A DNA stretch of 64,000 nt from contig NZ_CP109017.1 in assembly GCF_036226765.1 (NCBI RefSeq), positions 4,088,501 through 4,152,500 on the forward strand. Direction: 5' to 3'. A model generated the notes under the pieces. That model was not told the origin of the DNA and made no database searches. It saw only the letters and a list, made by a program, of their open reading frames with translations. A program made the position numbers and the translations under genes. Below, one piece after another: positions 25,397 through 33,505 of the stretch. Origin of the DNA: Streptomyces sp. NBC_00670 (GTDB lineage: Bacteria; Actinomycetota; Actinomycetes; Streptomycetales; Streptomycetaceae). Within the stretch, counting starts at the first letter, position 1, and the number at the start of each line of letters is the position of its first letter.

Positions 25397-26433
25397 GCTC
25401 CCGCCACGGCTTCGCCCTCGCCCCCACCCTCCGCGACCTCGAACAGCTGCGCGCCCAGCGTGCGGGGAGCGGCACCACCGGCGTCGTCATGACGATGGGC
25501 GCCCTCCACGAGGGCCACGCGACCCTCATCAGGGCCGCCCGCGCGCACGTCGGCGCGGCGGGCCTCGTCGTCGTCACCGTCTTCGTCAACCCGCTGCAGT
25601 TCGGCGCCGGCGAGGACCTCGACCGCTACCCGCGCACCCTGGACGCCGACCTGAAGGTCGCCGAGGCGGCCGGCGCGGACCTCGTGTTCGCGCCCTCCGC
25701 CGAGGAGGTCTACCCCGGCGGCGAGCCCCAGGTGCGACTGAGCGCAGGACCCATGGGCGAGCGCCTGGAGGGTGCCGTGCGCCCCGGGCACTTCGACGGC
25801 ATGCTCACCGTCGTCGCCAAGCTGCTCCACCTCACCCGCCCCGACGTGGCCTTCTACGGGCAGAAGGACGCCCAGCAGCTCGCCCTGATCCGCCGCATGG
25901 TGCGCGACCTGAACTTCGGCGTGGAGGTAGTCGGCGTGCCCACCGTGCGCGAGGAGGACGGCCTGGCGCTGTCCAGCCGCAACCGCTACCTGTCCGCCAC
26001 CGAGCGGCGCACGGCGCTCGTCCTGTCGCGCGCCCTGTTCGCGGGCCGCGACCGGCACGCGGCGCAGGAAGCGCTGCGCGCGCGGGCGCGCGAGGTGCCC
26101 GCCACACCGGCGCGCGCGCAGGCGCTCGACGCGCTGGGCGAGTCCCGCGCCGCCGCCGACGCGCACGCCGTCGCCCGCGCGACCCCCTGCGGCCCGGCCG
26201 CCGTCCGCGCCGCCGCCCGCGCCGTCCTGGACGACGCGGCCCGCCTGGACCCGCCGCTCGCCCTGGACTACCTCGCCCTGGTCGACCCGTCCGACTTCAC
26301 CGAGGTGCCGGACGACTTCACCGGCGAGGCCGTCCTCGCCGTCGCCGCCCGGGTCGGCGCCACCCGGCTGATCGACAACCTCCCGCTCACCTTCGCAGTC
26401 CTGCCCCCCGAAACCCCCGGAGCCGTCTCGTGA
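25393..26433 (+). CDS. panC: Pantothenate synthetase
   Basis: Condenses pantoate and beta-alanine with ATP. Shows MTMGALHEGHATLI (the HIGH-like ATP site), FVNPLQFG, RPGHFDGMLTVVAKL, FYGQKDAQQ and the KMSKS-equivalent LSSRNRYLS. At 346 residues it is longer than the usual ~280-310: an Ala/Arg-rich segment of about 40 residues (around 225-270) lies between the two conserved domains. Coupled to both neighbours by ATGA (upstream) and GTGA (nadB). Confidence 0.95.
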   Translation: MSSRHGFALAPTLRDLEQLRAQRAGSGTTGVVMTMGALHEGHATLIRAARAHVGAAGLVVVTVFVNPLQFGAGEDLDRYPRTLDADLKVAEAAGADLVFAPSAEEVYPGGEPQVRLSAGPMGERLEGAVRPGHFDGMLTVVAKLLHLTRPDVAFYGQKDAQQLALIRRMVRDLNFGVEVVGVPTVREEDGLALSSRNRYLSATERRTALVLSRALFAGRDRHAAQEALRARAREVPATPARAQALDALGESRAAADAHAVARATPCGPAAVRAAARAVLDDAARLDPPLALDYLALVDPSDFTEVPDDFTGEAVLAVAARVGATRLIDNLPLTFAVLPPETPGAVS

Positions 26434-28196
26434 CCAGCACAGGCATACGACTGCACGCGCCCGCCCCGGGCTGGTCCCTCACCGCGGACGTCGTGGTCGT
26501 CGGCTCCGGAGTGGCAGGCCTGACCGCCGCGCTGCGCTGCGAGGCCGCCGGCCTGGACACCGTCGTCGTCACCAAGGCACGGCTCGACGACGGCTCCACC
26601 CGCTGGGCGCAGGGCGGCATCGCCGCGGCCCTCGGCGAGGGCGACACCCCCGAGCAGCACCTGGACGACACCCTGGTCGCCGGCGCCGGACTGTGCGACG
26701 AGGAGGCGGTACGGATCCTCGTCACCGAGGGCCCGGACGCCGTACGGCGGCTGATCGGGACCGGGGCGCACTTCGACGAGTCCGAGCGCGGCGGCCTGGC
26801 GCTCACCCGCGAGGGCGGCCACCACCGCCGCCGCATCGCGCACGCGGGCGGCGACGCGACCGGCGCCGAGATCTCCCGGGCGCTCGTCGAGGCGGTGCAC
26901 GCGCGTGGACTGCGTACGGTCGAGAACGCGCTCGTCCTGGACCTGCTGACCGACGCGGAGGGCCGCACCGCCGGCGTCACCCTGCACGTGATGGGGGAGG
27001 GCCAGCACGACGGCGTCGGCGCCGTCCACGCGCCCGCCGTGGTCCTCGCCACCGGCGGCATGGGGCAGGTCTTCTCCGCCACCACCAACCCGTCCGTCTC
27101 GACGGGCGACGGCGTCGCCCTCGCGCTCCGCGCGGGCGCCGAGGTCTCCGACCTGGAGTTCGTCCAGTTCCACCCCACCGTGCTCTTCCTGGGGCCCGAC
27201 GCGGAGGGCCAGCAGCCACTGGTCTCCGAGGCGGTGCGCGGCGAAGGCGCCCACCTGGTGGACGCCGACGGCACGCGCTTCATGGTGGGGCAGCACGAGC
27301 TGGCGGAGCTGGCGCCCCGGGACATCGTCGCCAAGGGGATCACCCGGCGGATGCAGGAGCAGGGCGCCGCACACATGTTCCTGGACGCCCGGCACTTCGG
27401 CGCGGACATGTGGGAGCGCCGCTTCCCCACCATCCTCGCCGCCTGCCGCGCCCACGGCATCGATCCGGTCACCCAGCCGATCCCGGTCTCCCCGGCGGCC
27501 CACTACGCCTCCGGCGGCGTCCGCACCGACCGGCACGGCCGGACCACCGTGCCTGGCCTGTACGCGTGCGGGGAGGTCGCGTGCACCGGCGTGCACGGCG
27601 CCAACCGCCTCGCCTCGAACTCCCTCCTGGAGGGCCTCGTCTACGCCGAGCGGATCGCGGCCGACATCGCGGCCCTCCGGGACGCGGACGGCCGCCACGC
27701 GCGCGTGCCCGCCGCCGTACCGCCGCCGGAGCGGCCCGGGGCGGCCGGGGAGCCCGCGCACCCCCTGCTCGCGCCCGAGGCCCGTCTCGCCATCCAGCGG
27801 ATCATGACCGAGGGCGCCGGCGTGCTCCGCTCCGCCTCCTCCCTGCGCACGGCCGCCGACCGCCTCGAACAGTTGCGCGCCGACGCCCTGACCGCACGCG
27901 ACGAACACGGCAAGACGGCCGAGCCCGGCGTCGACACCTGGGAGGCCACCAACCTGCTGTGCGTGGCCCGCGCCCTGGTCGCCGCCGCGCTGCTGCGCGA
28001 GGAGACCCGCGGCTGCCACTGGCGCGAGGACCACGCCGAGCGCGACGACACCGCCTGGCGGCGCCATGTCGTCGTCACCCTGGCCCCCGGCCGTACCCTC
28101 GCCGTCCGCACCACCGACACCGCGGACTTCCCGCCGACCCTGGGCCCGGCCCGGGCCGCCGGGAGCCCCGTGACCCCCGAGCCCCAGGAGCAGTGA
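26430..28196 (+). CDS. nadB: L-aspartate oxidase
   Basis: FAD flavoprotein that oxidises aspartate to iminoaspartate, first step of de novo NAD synthesis. The 588-residue product has VVVGSGVAGLTAALR (FAD), STRWAQGGIAAAL, LEFVQFHPT, SEAVRGEGAHLVD, and CTGVHGANRLASNSLLEGLVY. GTG 26430 overlaps the panC stop by 4 nt. nadA is not in the window, so quinolinate synthase must be encoded elsewhere. Confidence 0.95.
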   Translation: MTSTGIRLHAPAPGWSLTADVVVVGSGVAGLTAALRCEAAGLDTVVVTKARLDDGSTRWAQGGIAAALGEGDTPEQHLDDTLVAGAGLCDEEAVRILVTEGPDAVRRLIGTGAHFDESERGGLALTREGGHHRRRIAHAGGDATGAEISRALVEAVHARGLRTVENALVLDLLTDAEGRTAGVTLHVMGEGQHDGVGAVHAPAVVLATGGMGQVFSATTNPSVSTGDGVALALRAGAEVSDLEFVQFHPTVLFLGPDAEGQQPLVSEAVRGEGAHLVDADGTRFMVGQHELAELAPRDIVAKGITRRMQEQGAAHMFLDARHFGADMWERRFPTILAACRAHGIDPVTQPIPVSPAAHYASGGVRTDRHGRTTVPGLYACGEVACTGVHGANRLASNSLLEGLVYAERIAADIAALRDADGRHARVPAAVPPPERPGAAGEPAHPLLAPEARLAIQRIMTEGAGVLRSASSLRTAADRLEQLRADALTARDEHGKTAEPGVDTWEATNLLCVARALVAAALLREETRGCHWREDHAERDDTAWRRHVVVTLAPGRTLAVRTTDTADFPPTLGPARAAGSPVTPEPQEQ

Positions 28197-28201
28197 CCGA
28201 C

Positions 28202-29206
28202 GTGAGCGAGACCCCCGACATCTCCGAGCTTCCCCTCGCCGACGGCGGCTGCGGCGCCGGCTGCGCGTGCGGCGCCGGCGGCGGACACGGCGACCCCGAC
28301 GAGTACGAGTACGCCGAGTGCGGGCTCGACCCCGCCCTCGCCCAGCTCCTGACCGACGCCGGACTCGACCCCGTCGAGGTCGAGGACCTGGCCAATGTCG
28401 CCATCATGGAGGACCTCGACGGCGGCGTCGACGTCACCACGGTGGCGACCATCTCCGAGGACGACCGGGCCACCGGCGACTTCACCGCGCGCGAGGACGG
28501 CGTCGTGGCCGGGCTGCGCGTCGCCGAGGCGGTCCTGTCCGTCGTCTGCACCGACGAGTTCGAGGTCGAGCGGCACGTCGAGGACGGCGACCGCGTGACG
28601 GCCGGGCAGAAGCTGCTCACCGTCACCACCCGCACCCGCGACCTGCTCACCGCCGAGCGCAGCGCGCTCAACCTGCTCTGCCGGCTGTCGGGCATCGCGA
28701 GCGCCACGCGCGCGTGGGCGGACGCGCTGGAGGGTACGAAGACCCGCGTGCGCGACACCCGCAAGACCACGCCGGGGCTGCGGTCCCTGGAGAAGTTCGC
28801 CGTCCGCTGCGGCGGCGGCGTCAACCACCGGATGTCCCTCTCCGACGCGGCCCTGGTGAAGGACAACCACGTCGTCGCCGCGGGCGGTGTCGCGCAGGCG
28901 TTCCGGGCGGTGCGCGAGACGTTCCCCGAGGTGCCGATCGAGGTCGAGGTCGACACCCTGCACCAGCTGCGCGAGGTGGTGGACGCGGGCGCCGACCTCA
29001 TCCTGCTGGACAACCTCACCCCCGAGGAGTGCGCCGAGGCGGTCGGTATCGTGCGGGGGCGCGCCCTCCTGGAGGCGTCCGGCCGGCTCACCCTGGGCAA
29101 CGCCAAGGCGTACGCGGAGACCGGCGTGGACTTCCTGGCGGTGGGCGCGCTGACGCACTCCTCGCCGATCCTCGACATCGGCCTCGACCTGCGCGCGGCT
29201 GAGTAG
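28202..29206 (+). CDS. nadC: Nicotinate-nucleotide pyrophosphorylase (carboxylating) with Cys-rich N-terminal extension
   Basis: Converts quinolinate and PRPP to nicotinate mononucleotide. The 334-residue form shows EDLDGGVDVTTVATI, ERSALNLLCRLSGIA, RDTRKTTPGLR, KFAVRCGGGVNHR, VKDNH and VEVEVDTLHQL. Two starts are possible: GTG 28193 overlaps the nadB stop, and GTG 28202 lies 11 nt after AGGAG and is preferred. An unusual ~45-residue N-terminal extension carries four cysteines (17, 21, 23, 41) in a Gly-rich context that could bind a metal. Confidence 0.93.
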   Translation: MSETPDISELPLADGGCGAGCACGAGGGHGDPDEYEYAECGLDPALAQLLTDAGLDPVEVEDLANVAIMEDLDGGVDVTTVATISEDDRATGDFTAREDGVVAGLRVAEAVLSVVCTDEFEVERHVEDGDRVTAGQKLLTVTTRTRDLLTAERSALNLLCRLSGIASATRAWADALEGTKTRVRDTRKTTPGLRSLEKFAVRCGGGVNHRMSLSDAALVKDNHVVAAGGVAQAFRAVRETFPEVPIEVEVDTLHQLREVVDAGADLILLDNLTPEECAEAVGIVRGRALLEASGRLTLGNAKAYAETGVDFLAVGALTHSSPILDIGLDLRAAE

Positions 29207-29252
29207 GGAAACCGGGGAGCCGAGGAGACTAGGGAAACAGGTTTTCGACGCC

Positions 29253-30050
29253 ATGCTGCTGACCATCGACGTGGGCAACACGCACACCGTGCTCGGACTG
29301 TTCGACGGCGACGAGATCGTCGAACACTGGCGCATCTCCACGGACGCGCGCCGCACCGCCGACGAACTCGCCGTCCTCCTCCAGGGCCTGATGGGCATGC
29401 ACCCGCTGCTCGGCGACGAACTGGGCGACGGCATCGACGGCATCGCCATCTGCGCCACCGTGCCGTCCGTCCTGCACGAGCTGCGCGAGGTGACCCGCCG
29501 CTACTACGGCGACGTCCCCGCCGTCCTCGTCGAACCGGGCGTCAAGACGGGCGTGCCGATCCTCATGGACAGCCCCAAGGAGGTCGGCGCGGACCGCATC
29601 ATCAACGCGGTCGCGGCGGTCGAGCTGTACGGGGGGCCGGCGATCGTCGTCGACTTCGGGACGGCGACGACGTTCGACGCGGTGTCCGCGCGCGGGGAGT
29701 ACGTGGGGGGCGTGATCGCCCCGGGCATCGAGATCTCGGTGGAGGCGCTGGGCGTGCGGGGGGCCCAGCTGCGCAAGATCGAGCTGGCGCGGCCGCGGGC
29801 GGTGATCGGCAAGAACACCGTGGAGGCCATGCAGGCGGGCATCGTCTTCGGCTTCGCCGGGCAGGTCGACGGGGTCGTGGGCCGCATGGCCCGCGAGCTG
29901 GCCGACGACCCCGACGACGTCACGGTCATCGCCACGGGCGGCCTCGCCCCGATGGTCCTCGGCGAGGCCACGGAAATCGACGCACACGAGCCCTGGCTGA
30001 CCCTGATAGGCCTACGCCTGGTGCACAGCCGCAACACCCCCCGCGTCTGA
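29253..30050 (+). CDS. coaX: Type III pantothenate kinase
   Basis: Phosphorylates pantothenate, first step from pantothenate to CoA; the type III class is insensitive to CoA feedback. The 265-residue product shows DVGNTHTVLGLFDG (phosphate site), SPKEVGADRIINAVAA, VDFGTATTFDAVSA and AVIGKNTVEAMQAG. Follows nadC by 46 bp and completes a cofactor operon in which pantothenate made by PanC can be used. Confidence 0.95.
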   Translation: MLLTIDVGNTHTVLGLFDGDEIVEHWRISTDARRTADELAVLLQGLMGMHPLLGDELGDGIDGIAICATVPSVLHELREVTRRYYGDVPAVLVEPGVKTGVPILMDSPKEVGADRIINAVAAVELYGGPAIVVDFGTATTFDAVSARGEYVGGVIAPGIEISVEALGVRGAQLRKIELARPRAVIGKNTVEAMQAGIVFGFAGQVDGVVGRMARELADDPDDVTVIATGGLAPMVLGEATEIDAHEPWLTLIGLRLVHSRNTPRV

Positions 30051-30053
30051 GCA

Positions 30054-30092
30054 CGCCGGAGCCGGCCGCGGCCGCGCGGCTCGGCTCCGGCG
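30054..30092 (+). terminator. Terminator of the panC-nadBC-coaX operon
   Basis: Perfect 11-bp arms CGCCGGAGCCG / CGGCTCCGGCG just after the coaX stop. A second hairpin (GCGCCCC / GGGGCGC) follows at about 30101-30118. Confidence 0.7.
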
Positions 30093-30194
30093 CGGGGAGG
30101 GCGCCCCGTCAGGGGCGCGCCCTCGGCGGAGGCGGGGCGGCACGCCGACGGCCCCTTCTGTCGGTTTTGTCTGATTAGCGCGTACCGTCACCCC

Positions 30195-30824
30195 ATGCCC
30201 ACGCCACACGGTCACCGCGGCATGGCGTTCGGCGCGGAGGAGCTGCGCGTTCTCCGCCGCGCCCTGGCCCTCGCCCTCCACCCCCACCACCCCACCGTCC
30301 CCCCGGAGGACGCACGCGACTGCCGTCGCCTCGCCGCGTCCCTCGACGAGGCGGCCCGCGAGGCGGCCCGGCAGCACGCCTTCCTCCTCGCCGACCTCGC
30401 CCGCCACCGCGCCGCCCTCCCCGCCACGGCCACCACCTACATGGACCTCCTCCAGGACGCCCTCCGCGCCGGCCACCACCCCTGCCGCGACGACCTCGCC
30501 GCACTCGGCGCCCTCCGCGGCAACCCCACCGCCGCGGCCCTCCTGGCCCGCTGCCGGTTCCCCGCGGCCCGTACCCCCGGGGATCCCGCCCCCGAGGAGC
30601 GCCCGGCCCCGCGCGAGCCGGCCCCCGACGAGCCCGCTCCCCGCGAACCCGTCCCCGACAAGCCCGGCCCCGTCAAGAAGCCCGCGTCCCCGCCCCCGGG
30701 CCCCGGCGGGACGCCCCGCCCGCAGCGCCCCGTCCCCACCCCCGGCGAGGTCTTCCCGCCGAAGCGCAGACCCACCCCGCCCCCCTCGGGTCGGCTCGTG
30801 CCCGCGCTCGCCGCCGTGGGCTGA
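30195..30824 (+). CDS. Conserved Streptomyces protein with helical N-domain and Pro-rich tail
   Basis: A 209-residue protein of unknown function. The N-terminal ~115 residues are helical and conserved-looking (MAFGAEELRVLRRALALAL...YMDLLQDAL...GNPTAAALLARCRF). The remainder is Pro-rich with repeats of the form PREPAPDEPAPREPVPDKPG. There is no signal peptide or TM. ATG 30195; an alternative internal ATG gives MAFGAEELR. Might be an adaptor, but nothing is demonstrable. Confidence 0.65.
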   Translation: MPTPHGHRGMAFGAEELRVLRRALALALHPHHPTVPPEDARDCRRLAASLDEAAREAARQHAFLLADLARHRAALPATATTYMDLLQDALRAGHHPCRDDLAALGALRGNPTAAALLARCRFPAARTPGDPAPEERPAPREPAPDEPAPREPVPDKPGPVKKPASPPPGPGGTPRPQRPVPTPGEVFPPKRRPTPPPSGRLVPALAAVG

Positions 30825-30870
30825 CCGCACCCGCCCGGATCCGCCCCGCCCCCGGGGCTACCCTGGATCC

Positions 30871-31050
30871 ATGGACTACCTCTCCGCGCTCGTGCCCCCC
30901 ATCGTGATGGCGGTCTTCTTCATCGGTGTGATCGTCACGATCGTCAAGAGCCAGGGCGGCGCCAACAAGTACAAGGAGGACGCGGCCGTCGACGCCGCGC
31001 TCGCGCGCGCGGAGAACGCCCCGTCCGCGAAGAACACCGACGGCGCCTGA
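30871..31050 (+). CDS. Small single-span membrane protein, 59 aa
   Basis: Short open frame starting MDYLSALVPPIVMAVFFIGV with one TM helix (about 5-27) and a charged cytosolic tail (KSQGGANKYKEDAAVDAALARAE). It ends 41 bp before a strong intrinsic terminator. GC third-position bias and the clear membrane-helix/charged-tail pattern support coding. Function unknown. Confidence 0.75.
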   Translation: MDYLSALVPPIVMAVFFIGVIVTIVKSQGGANKYKEDAAVDAALARAENAPSAKNTDGA

Positions 31051-31090
31051 CGCACCGGCGCCGCACCACCCGAACAGGGCCCCGCACCCC

Positions 31091-31137
31091 AGGGCGTACG
31101 ACTCGGATCTCATCCTTTCGAGTCGTACGCCCTTTTT
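31091..31137 (+). terminator. Strong intrinsic terminator
   Basis: Perfect 15-bp arms AGGGCGTACGACTCG (31091-31105) and CGAGTCGTACGCCCT (31119-31133), 13-nt loop, followed by a T-run. Textbook rho-independent form, rare in this genome; ends the small membrane-protein gene. Confidence 0.92.
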
Positions 31138-31176
31138 GTCACGCGGATTCCGGAAAGTCCCACTAGGGTGCGGCGT

Positions 31177-31695
31177 GTGCCTCGTCCCTTGGGAGAACTC
31201 GAAGACGCCGTCATGACACGGGTGTGGAAGTGGAACCGCCCGGTGACCGTCCGGGAAGTTCTGGAAGATCTCCAGCAGGAACGGACCATCGCCTACACCA
31301 CGGTGATGACCGTCTTGGACAATCTCCATCAGAAGGGCTGGGTGCGCCGCGAGGCGGAAGGCCGGGCCTATCGATATGAGGCGGTCTCCACCCGCGCCGC
31401 CTACGCCGCCGCGCTGATGAACGACGCGTGGTCGCAGAGCGACAACCCGGCGGCCGCCCTGGTCGCGTTCTTCGGGATGATGAGCGAGGAACAGCGGCTC
31501 GCGCTGCAGGACGCCGTCCGCATCGTCCAGGGACCGCGGACCCGGGAATCCGAATCGCCGCCGCCTTCCGAAACGGCGGATTCACCACCGGCGGATGAGA
31601 GACCCGTGAAGAGACCCGCGGAGAGGCCCGCTGGGGAACCCGATGAGAGCCGGGACGAGAACCCCGGCGCGGAGCGTCCGGCCGGCGGGCGATAA
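31177..31695 (+). CDS. BlaI/MecI/CopY-family winged-helix repressor
   Basis: A 172-residue transcription factor. The winged helix is at about 3-75 (LGELEDAVMTRVWKWNRPVTVREVLEDL...AYTTVMTVLDNLHQKGWVRRE). BlaI relatives repress beta-lactamase genes with a BlaR1 sensor; no sensor or lactamase gene is adjacent. The C-terminal ~50 residues are Pro/Glu/Arg-rich and extra to the family. GTG 31177 is preferred over GTG 31168 because TAGGGT (31164-31169) would give a leaderless mRNA. Confidence 0.88.
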   Translation: MPRPLGELEDAVMTRVWKWNRPVTVREVLEDLQQERTIAYTTVMTVLDNLHQKGWVRREAEGRAYRYEAVSTRAAYAAALMNDAWSQSDNPAAALVAFFGMMSEEQRLALQDAVRIVQGPRTRESESPPPSETADSPPADERPVKRPAERPAGEPDESRDENPGAERPAGGR

Positions 31696-31704
31696 CGTCC
31701 GTTC

Positions 31705-32250
31705 ATGCCAGCGAAGAGCCCAGCAGGAACCCCCGAAGGCGCGCTTAAAGCCGTCACCGTCCGCAGGGCGAGGACCAGTGATGTCCCGGCGGTGCGCCGA
31801 CTCCTCGACTCCTACGTGCGGCGCGGCATCCTGCTCGACAAAGCGACCGTGACGCTTTACGAGGACATCCAGGAGTTCTGGGTCGCGGAACGCGACGACA
31901 ACGCCGAGGTCGTCGGCTGCGGCGCACTGCACGTGATGTGGGAAGACCTCGCGGAAGTCCGTACGCTCGCGGTCGGCCCGCAGGCCCGCGGCCTGGGCGT
32001 CGGCCATCAACTTCTGGAGAAGCTGCTGCAGACCGCCCGCTGGCTCGGTGTGCGCCGCGTTTTCTGTCTGACCTTCGAGGTCGAGTTCTTCGGCAGGCAC
32101 GGCTTCGTCGAGATCGGCGAGACACCCGTCGACTCCGATGTCTACGCGGAGCTGTCGCGTTCCTATGACGAGGGCGTCGCGGAGTTCCTCGGTCTCGAAC
32201 GAGTGAAACCGAACACCTTGGGCAACAGCCGGATGCTTCTGCATCTGTGA
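31705..32250 (+). CDS. GNAT N-acetyltransferase (amino-acid N-acetyltransferase, ArgA-like)
   Basis: A 181-residue acetyl-CoA-dependent enzyme with the GNAT motif A (LAVGPQARGLGVGHQLLEKLL) and FFGRHGFVEIGE. The full-length pattern matches the short ArgA-like N-acetylglutamate/glutamine synthase of actinobacteria (Mycobacterium Rv2747 type) rather than generic RimI. It lies 9 bp after the BlaI-like gene, likely co-transcribed. A role in arginine synthesis is inferred. Confidence 0.8.
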   Translation: MPAKSPAGTPEGALKAVTVRRARTSDVPAVRRLLDSYVRRGILLDKATVTLYEDIQEFWVAERDDNAEVVGCGALHVMWEDLAEVRTLAVGPQARGLGVGHQLLEKLLQTARWLGVRRVFCLTFEVEFFGRHGFVEIGETPVDSDVYAELSRSYDEGVAEFLGLERVKPNTLGNSRMLLHL

Positions 32251-32444
32251 TCGCTCTCCGGGTTCTTCCGGTCACTCGCTTCCGCGCCCGCACGCCTTCC
32301 GGGCGATCCGGGCGCCCTATGTCCGGAAAGCGCACGTTTCCGGTGCTGTTCGGGAGCGTACGTGTTCCCTTGACCCGCACCGGTTCCGCACCGGTTCCTG
32401 CCAAGGGTTTGTGTTTTTCCTTCAAAAGCGGTTTGCTTTCCGAC

Positions 32445-32466
32445 GTACTGCAGTACTGCATATAAC
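32445..32466 (+). promoter_or_regulatory. Promoter/operator region of lsr2
   Basis: Tandem 8-bp repeat GTACTGCAGTACTGCA (32445-32460), which also forms overlapping palindromes, abuts TATAAC (32461-32466), a likely -10 box. The preceding 40 bp (32405-32440) are the most AT-rich in this neighbourhood, which would suit Lsr2 autoregulation. Confidence 0.55.
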
Positions 32467-32534
32467 AGGGGCGCGAAACAGCGGCCGGCGCTGCGGACCC
32501 CCGACCCCCGTAGTTTTCGATGAAAGGAAATCCA

Positions 32535-32873
32535 GTGGCACAGAAGGTTCAGGTCCTTCTTGTCGACGACCTCGACGGCGGCGAGGCGGACGAGACCGTG
32601 ACGTTCGCGCTGGACGGCAAGACCTACGAGATCGACCTCACGACCGCCAATGCGGACAAGCTCCGCAGCCTTCTCGACGCCTACGTCAAGGGCGGCCGCC
32701 GTACCGGAGGCCGTGCCTCGGGCGGTCGCGGAAAGGCGCGCGCCGCGACGTCCGGCGGCAGCCAGGACACCGCGCAGATCCGTGCCTGGGCCAAGGAGAA
32801 CGGCTACGAGGTCAACGACCGCGGCCGGGTCCCGGCGACGATCCGCGAGGCCTACGAGAAGGCCAACGGCTGA
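32535..32873 (+). CDS. lsr2: Lsr2 nucleoid-associated silencer
   Basis: Actinobacterial H-NS analogue that coats AT-rich DNA and silences horizontally acquired and specialised-metabolite genes. The 112-residue protein has the N-terminal oligomerisation domain (VQVLLVDDLDGGEADETVTFALDGKTYEIDL), a basic linker (GGRRTGGRASGGRGKARA) and a C-terminal DNA-binding helix pair with the minor-groove RGR motif (NDRGRVPATIREAY). GTG 32535 follows AAAGGA. The gene lies just before clpC with the SCO3374-family gene opposite. Confidence 0.96.
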   Translation: MAQKVQVLLVDDLDGGEADETVTFALDGKTYEIDLTTANADKLRSLLDAYVKGGRRTGGRASGGRGKARAATSGGSQDTAQIRAWAKENGYEVNDRGRVPATIREAYEKANG

Positions 32874-33505
32874 GCGGCCACGCGCCGCAGCCGGATGCGG
32901 TGGCACTCCGTGGCCACCGTCTCCACCAGTCGTACGAGGTCGGGGGTGCCCCCACCGCCGCCCAGCGCCGAGAGCGCCGGCAGCGACGACTCCACCTCGC
33001 GTCCCGGCACGGGGGGCCGCAGCCAGACGGCGGCCCCCTGCGAACCGGTGACGGCCGGGGCGGTGACCGGGGCGGGACCCAGGGCGGGAACCGGCGCCGG
33101 GACCGGCGCCGTGATGCCGTCGCCCGCGCCCAGCGCCCGCAGGTCCAGGGGCAGTGAGCCCCACTCCAGCCAGTCCAGCAGCCCCGGCAGCTCCTCCGCG
33201 CTGCCCGCGGCCACCAGCAGCCGCATGCGGTCCCCGTGCAGCGCCACCGGGGTCCCCGGGCCCAGATGCCGCAGGCCGGCCGCGCCCGCCCCGCGGGGGA
33301 CGTCCAGGACGTCGAACCGCAGCCCCGTGACGAGCCGCACCGGCGGTCCGGGCAGCGTGGCCCAGCCCAGCCCCTCTCCGTACCAGCGGCGCACCGCGTC
33401 GTCCGCGCGCGCCCCGGCGCCCTCGGCACCCGCGGCACCCTCGACGGCGAGCGGCCGGCGGGGGAGCGGGAGGGGAAACGGAGGCGGGACGGCGGTGGGG
33501 GCCAT
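32852..33505 (-). CDS. SCO3374-family protein
   Basis: A 217-residue Streptomyces-specific protein lying convergent to lsr2 and divergent from clpC; its last 22 bp overlap the lsr2 3' end. The recognisable core is VRRWYGEGLGWATLPGPPVRLVTGLRFDVLDVP followed by AALHGDRMRLLVAAGSAEELPGLLDWLEW, recalling the N-terminal region of bifunctional primase/polymerase proteins, though catalytic acids are not evident. The ATG at 33505 gives MAPTAVPPPFP. Function unknown. Confidence 0.75.
   Translation of the reverse strand: MAPTAVPPPFPLPLPRRPLAVEGAAGAEGAGARADDAVRRWYGEGLGWATLPGPPVRLVTGLRFDVLDVPRGAGAAGLRHLGPGTPVALHGDRMRLLVAAGSAEELPGLLDWLEWGSLPLDLRALGAGDGITAPVPAPVPALGPAPVTAPAVTGSQGAAVWLRPPVPGREVESSLPALSALGGGGGTPDLVRLVETVATECHRIRLRRVAAQPLAFS

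Noticed and set aside
31177..32250. A BlaI/BlaR beta-lactamase sensing locus
   Set aside because: No BlaR1 sensor protease and no beta-lactamase gene adjoin the BlaI-type regulator; the next gene is a GNAT acetyltransferase.
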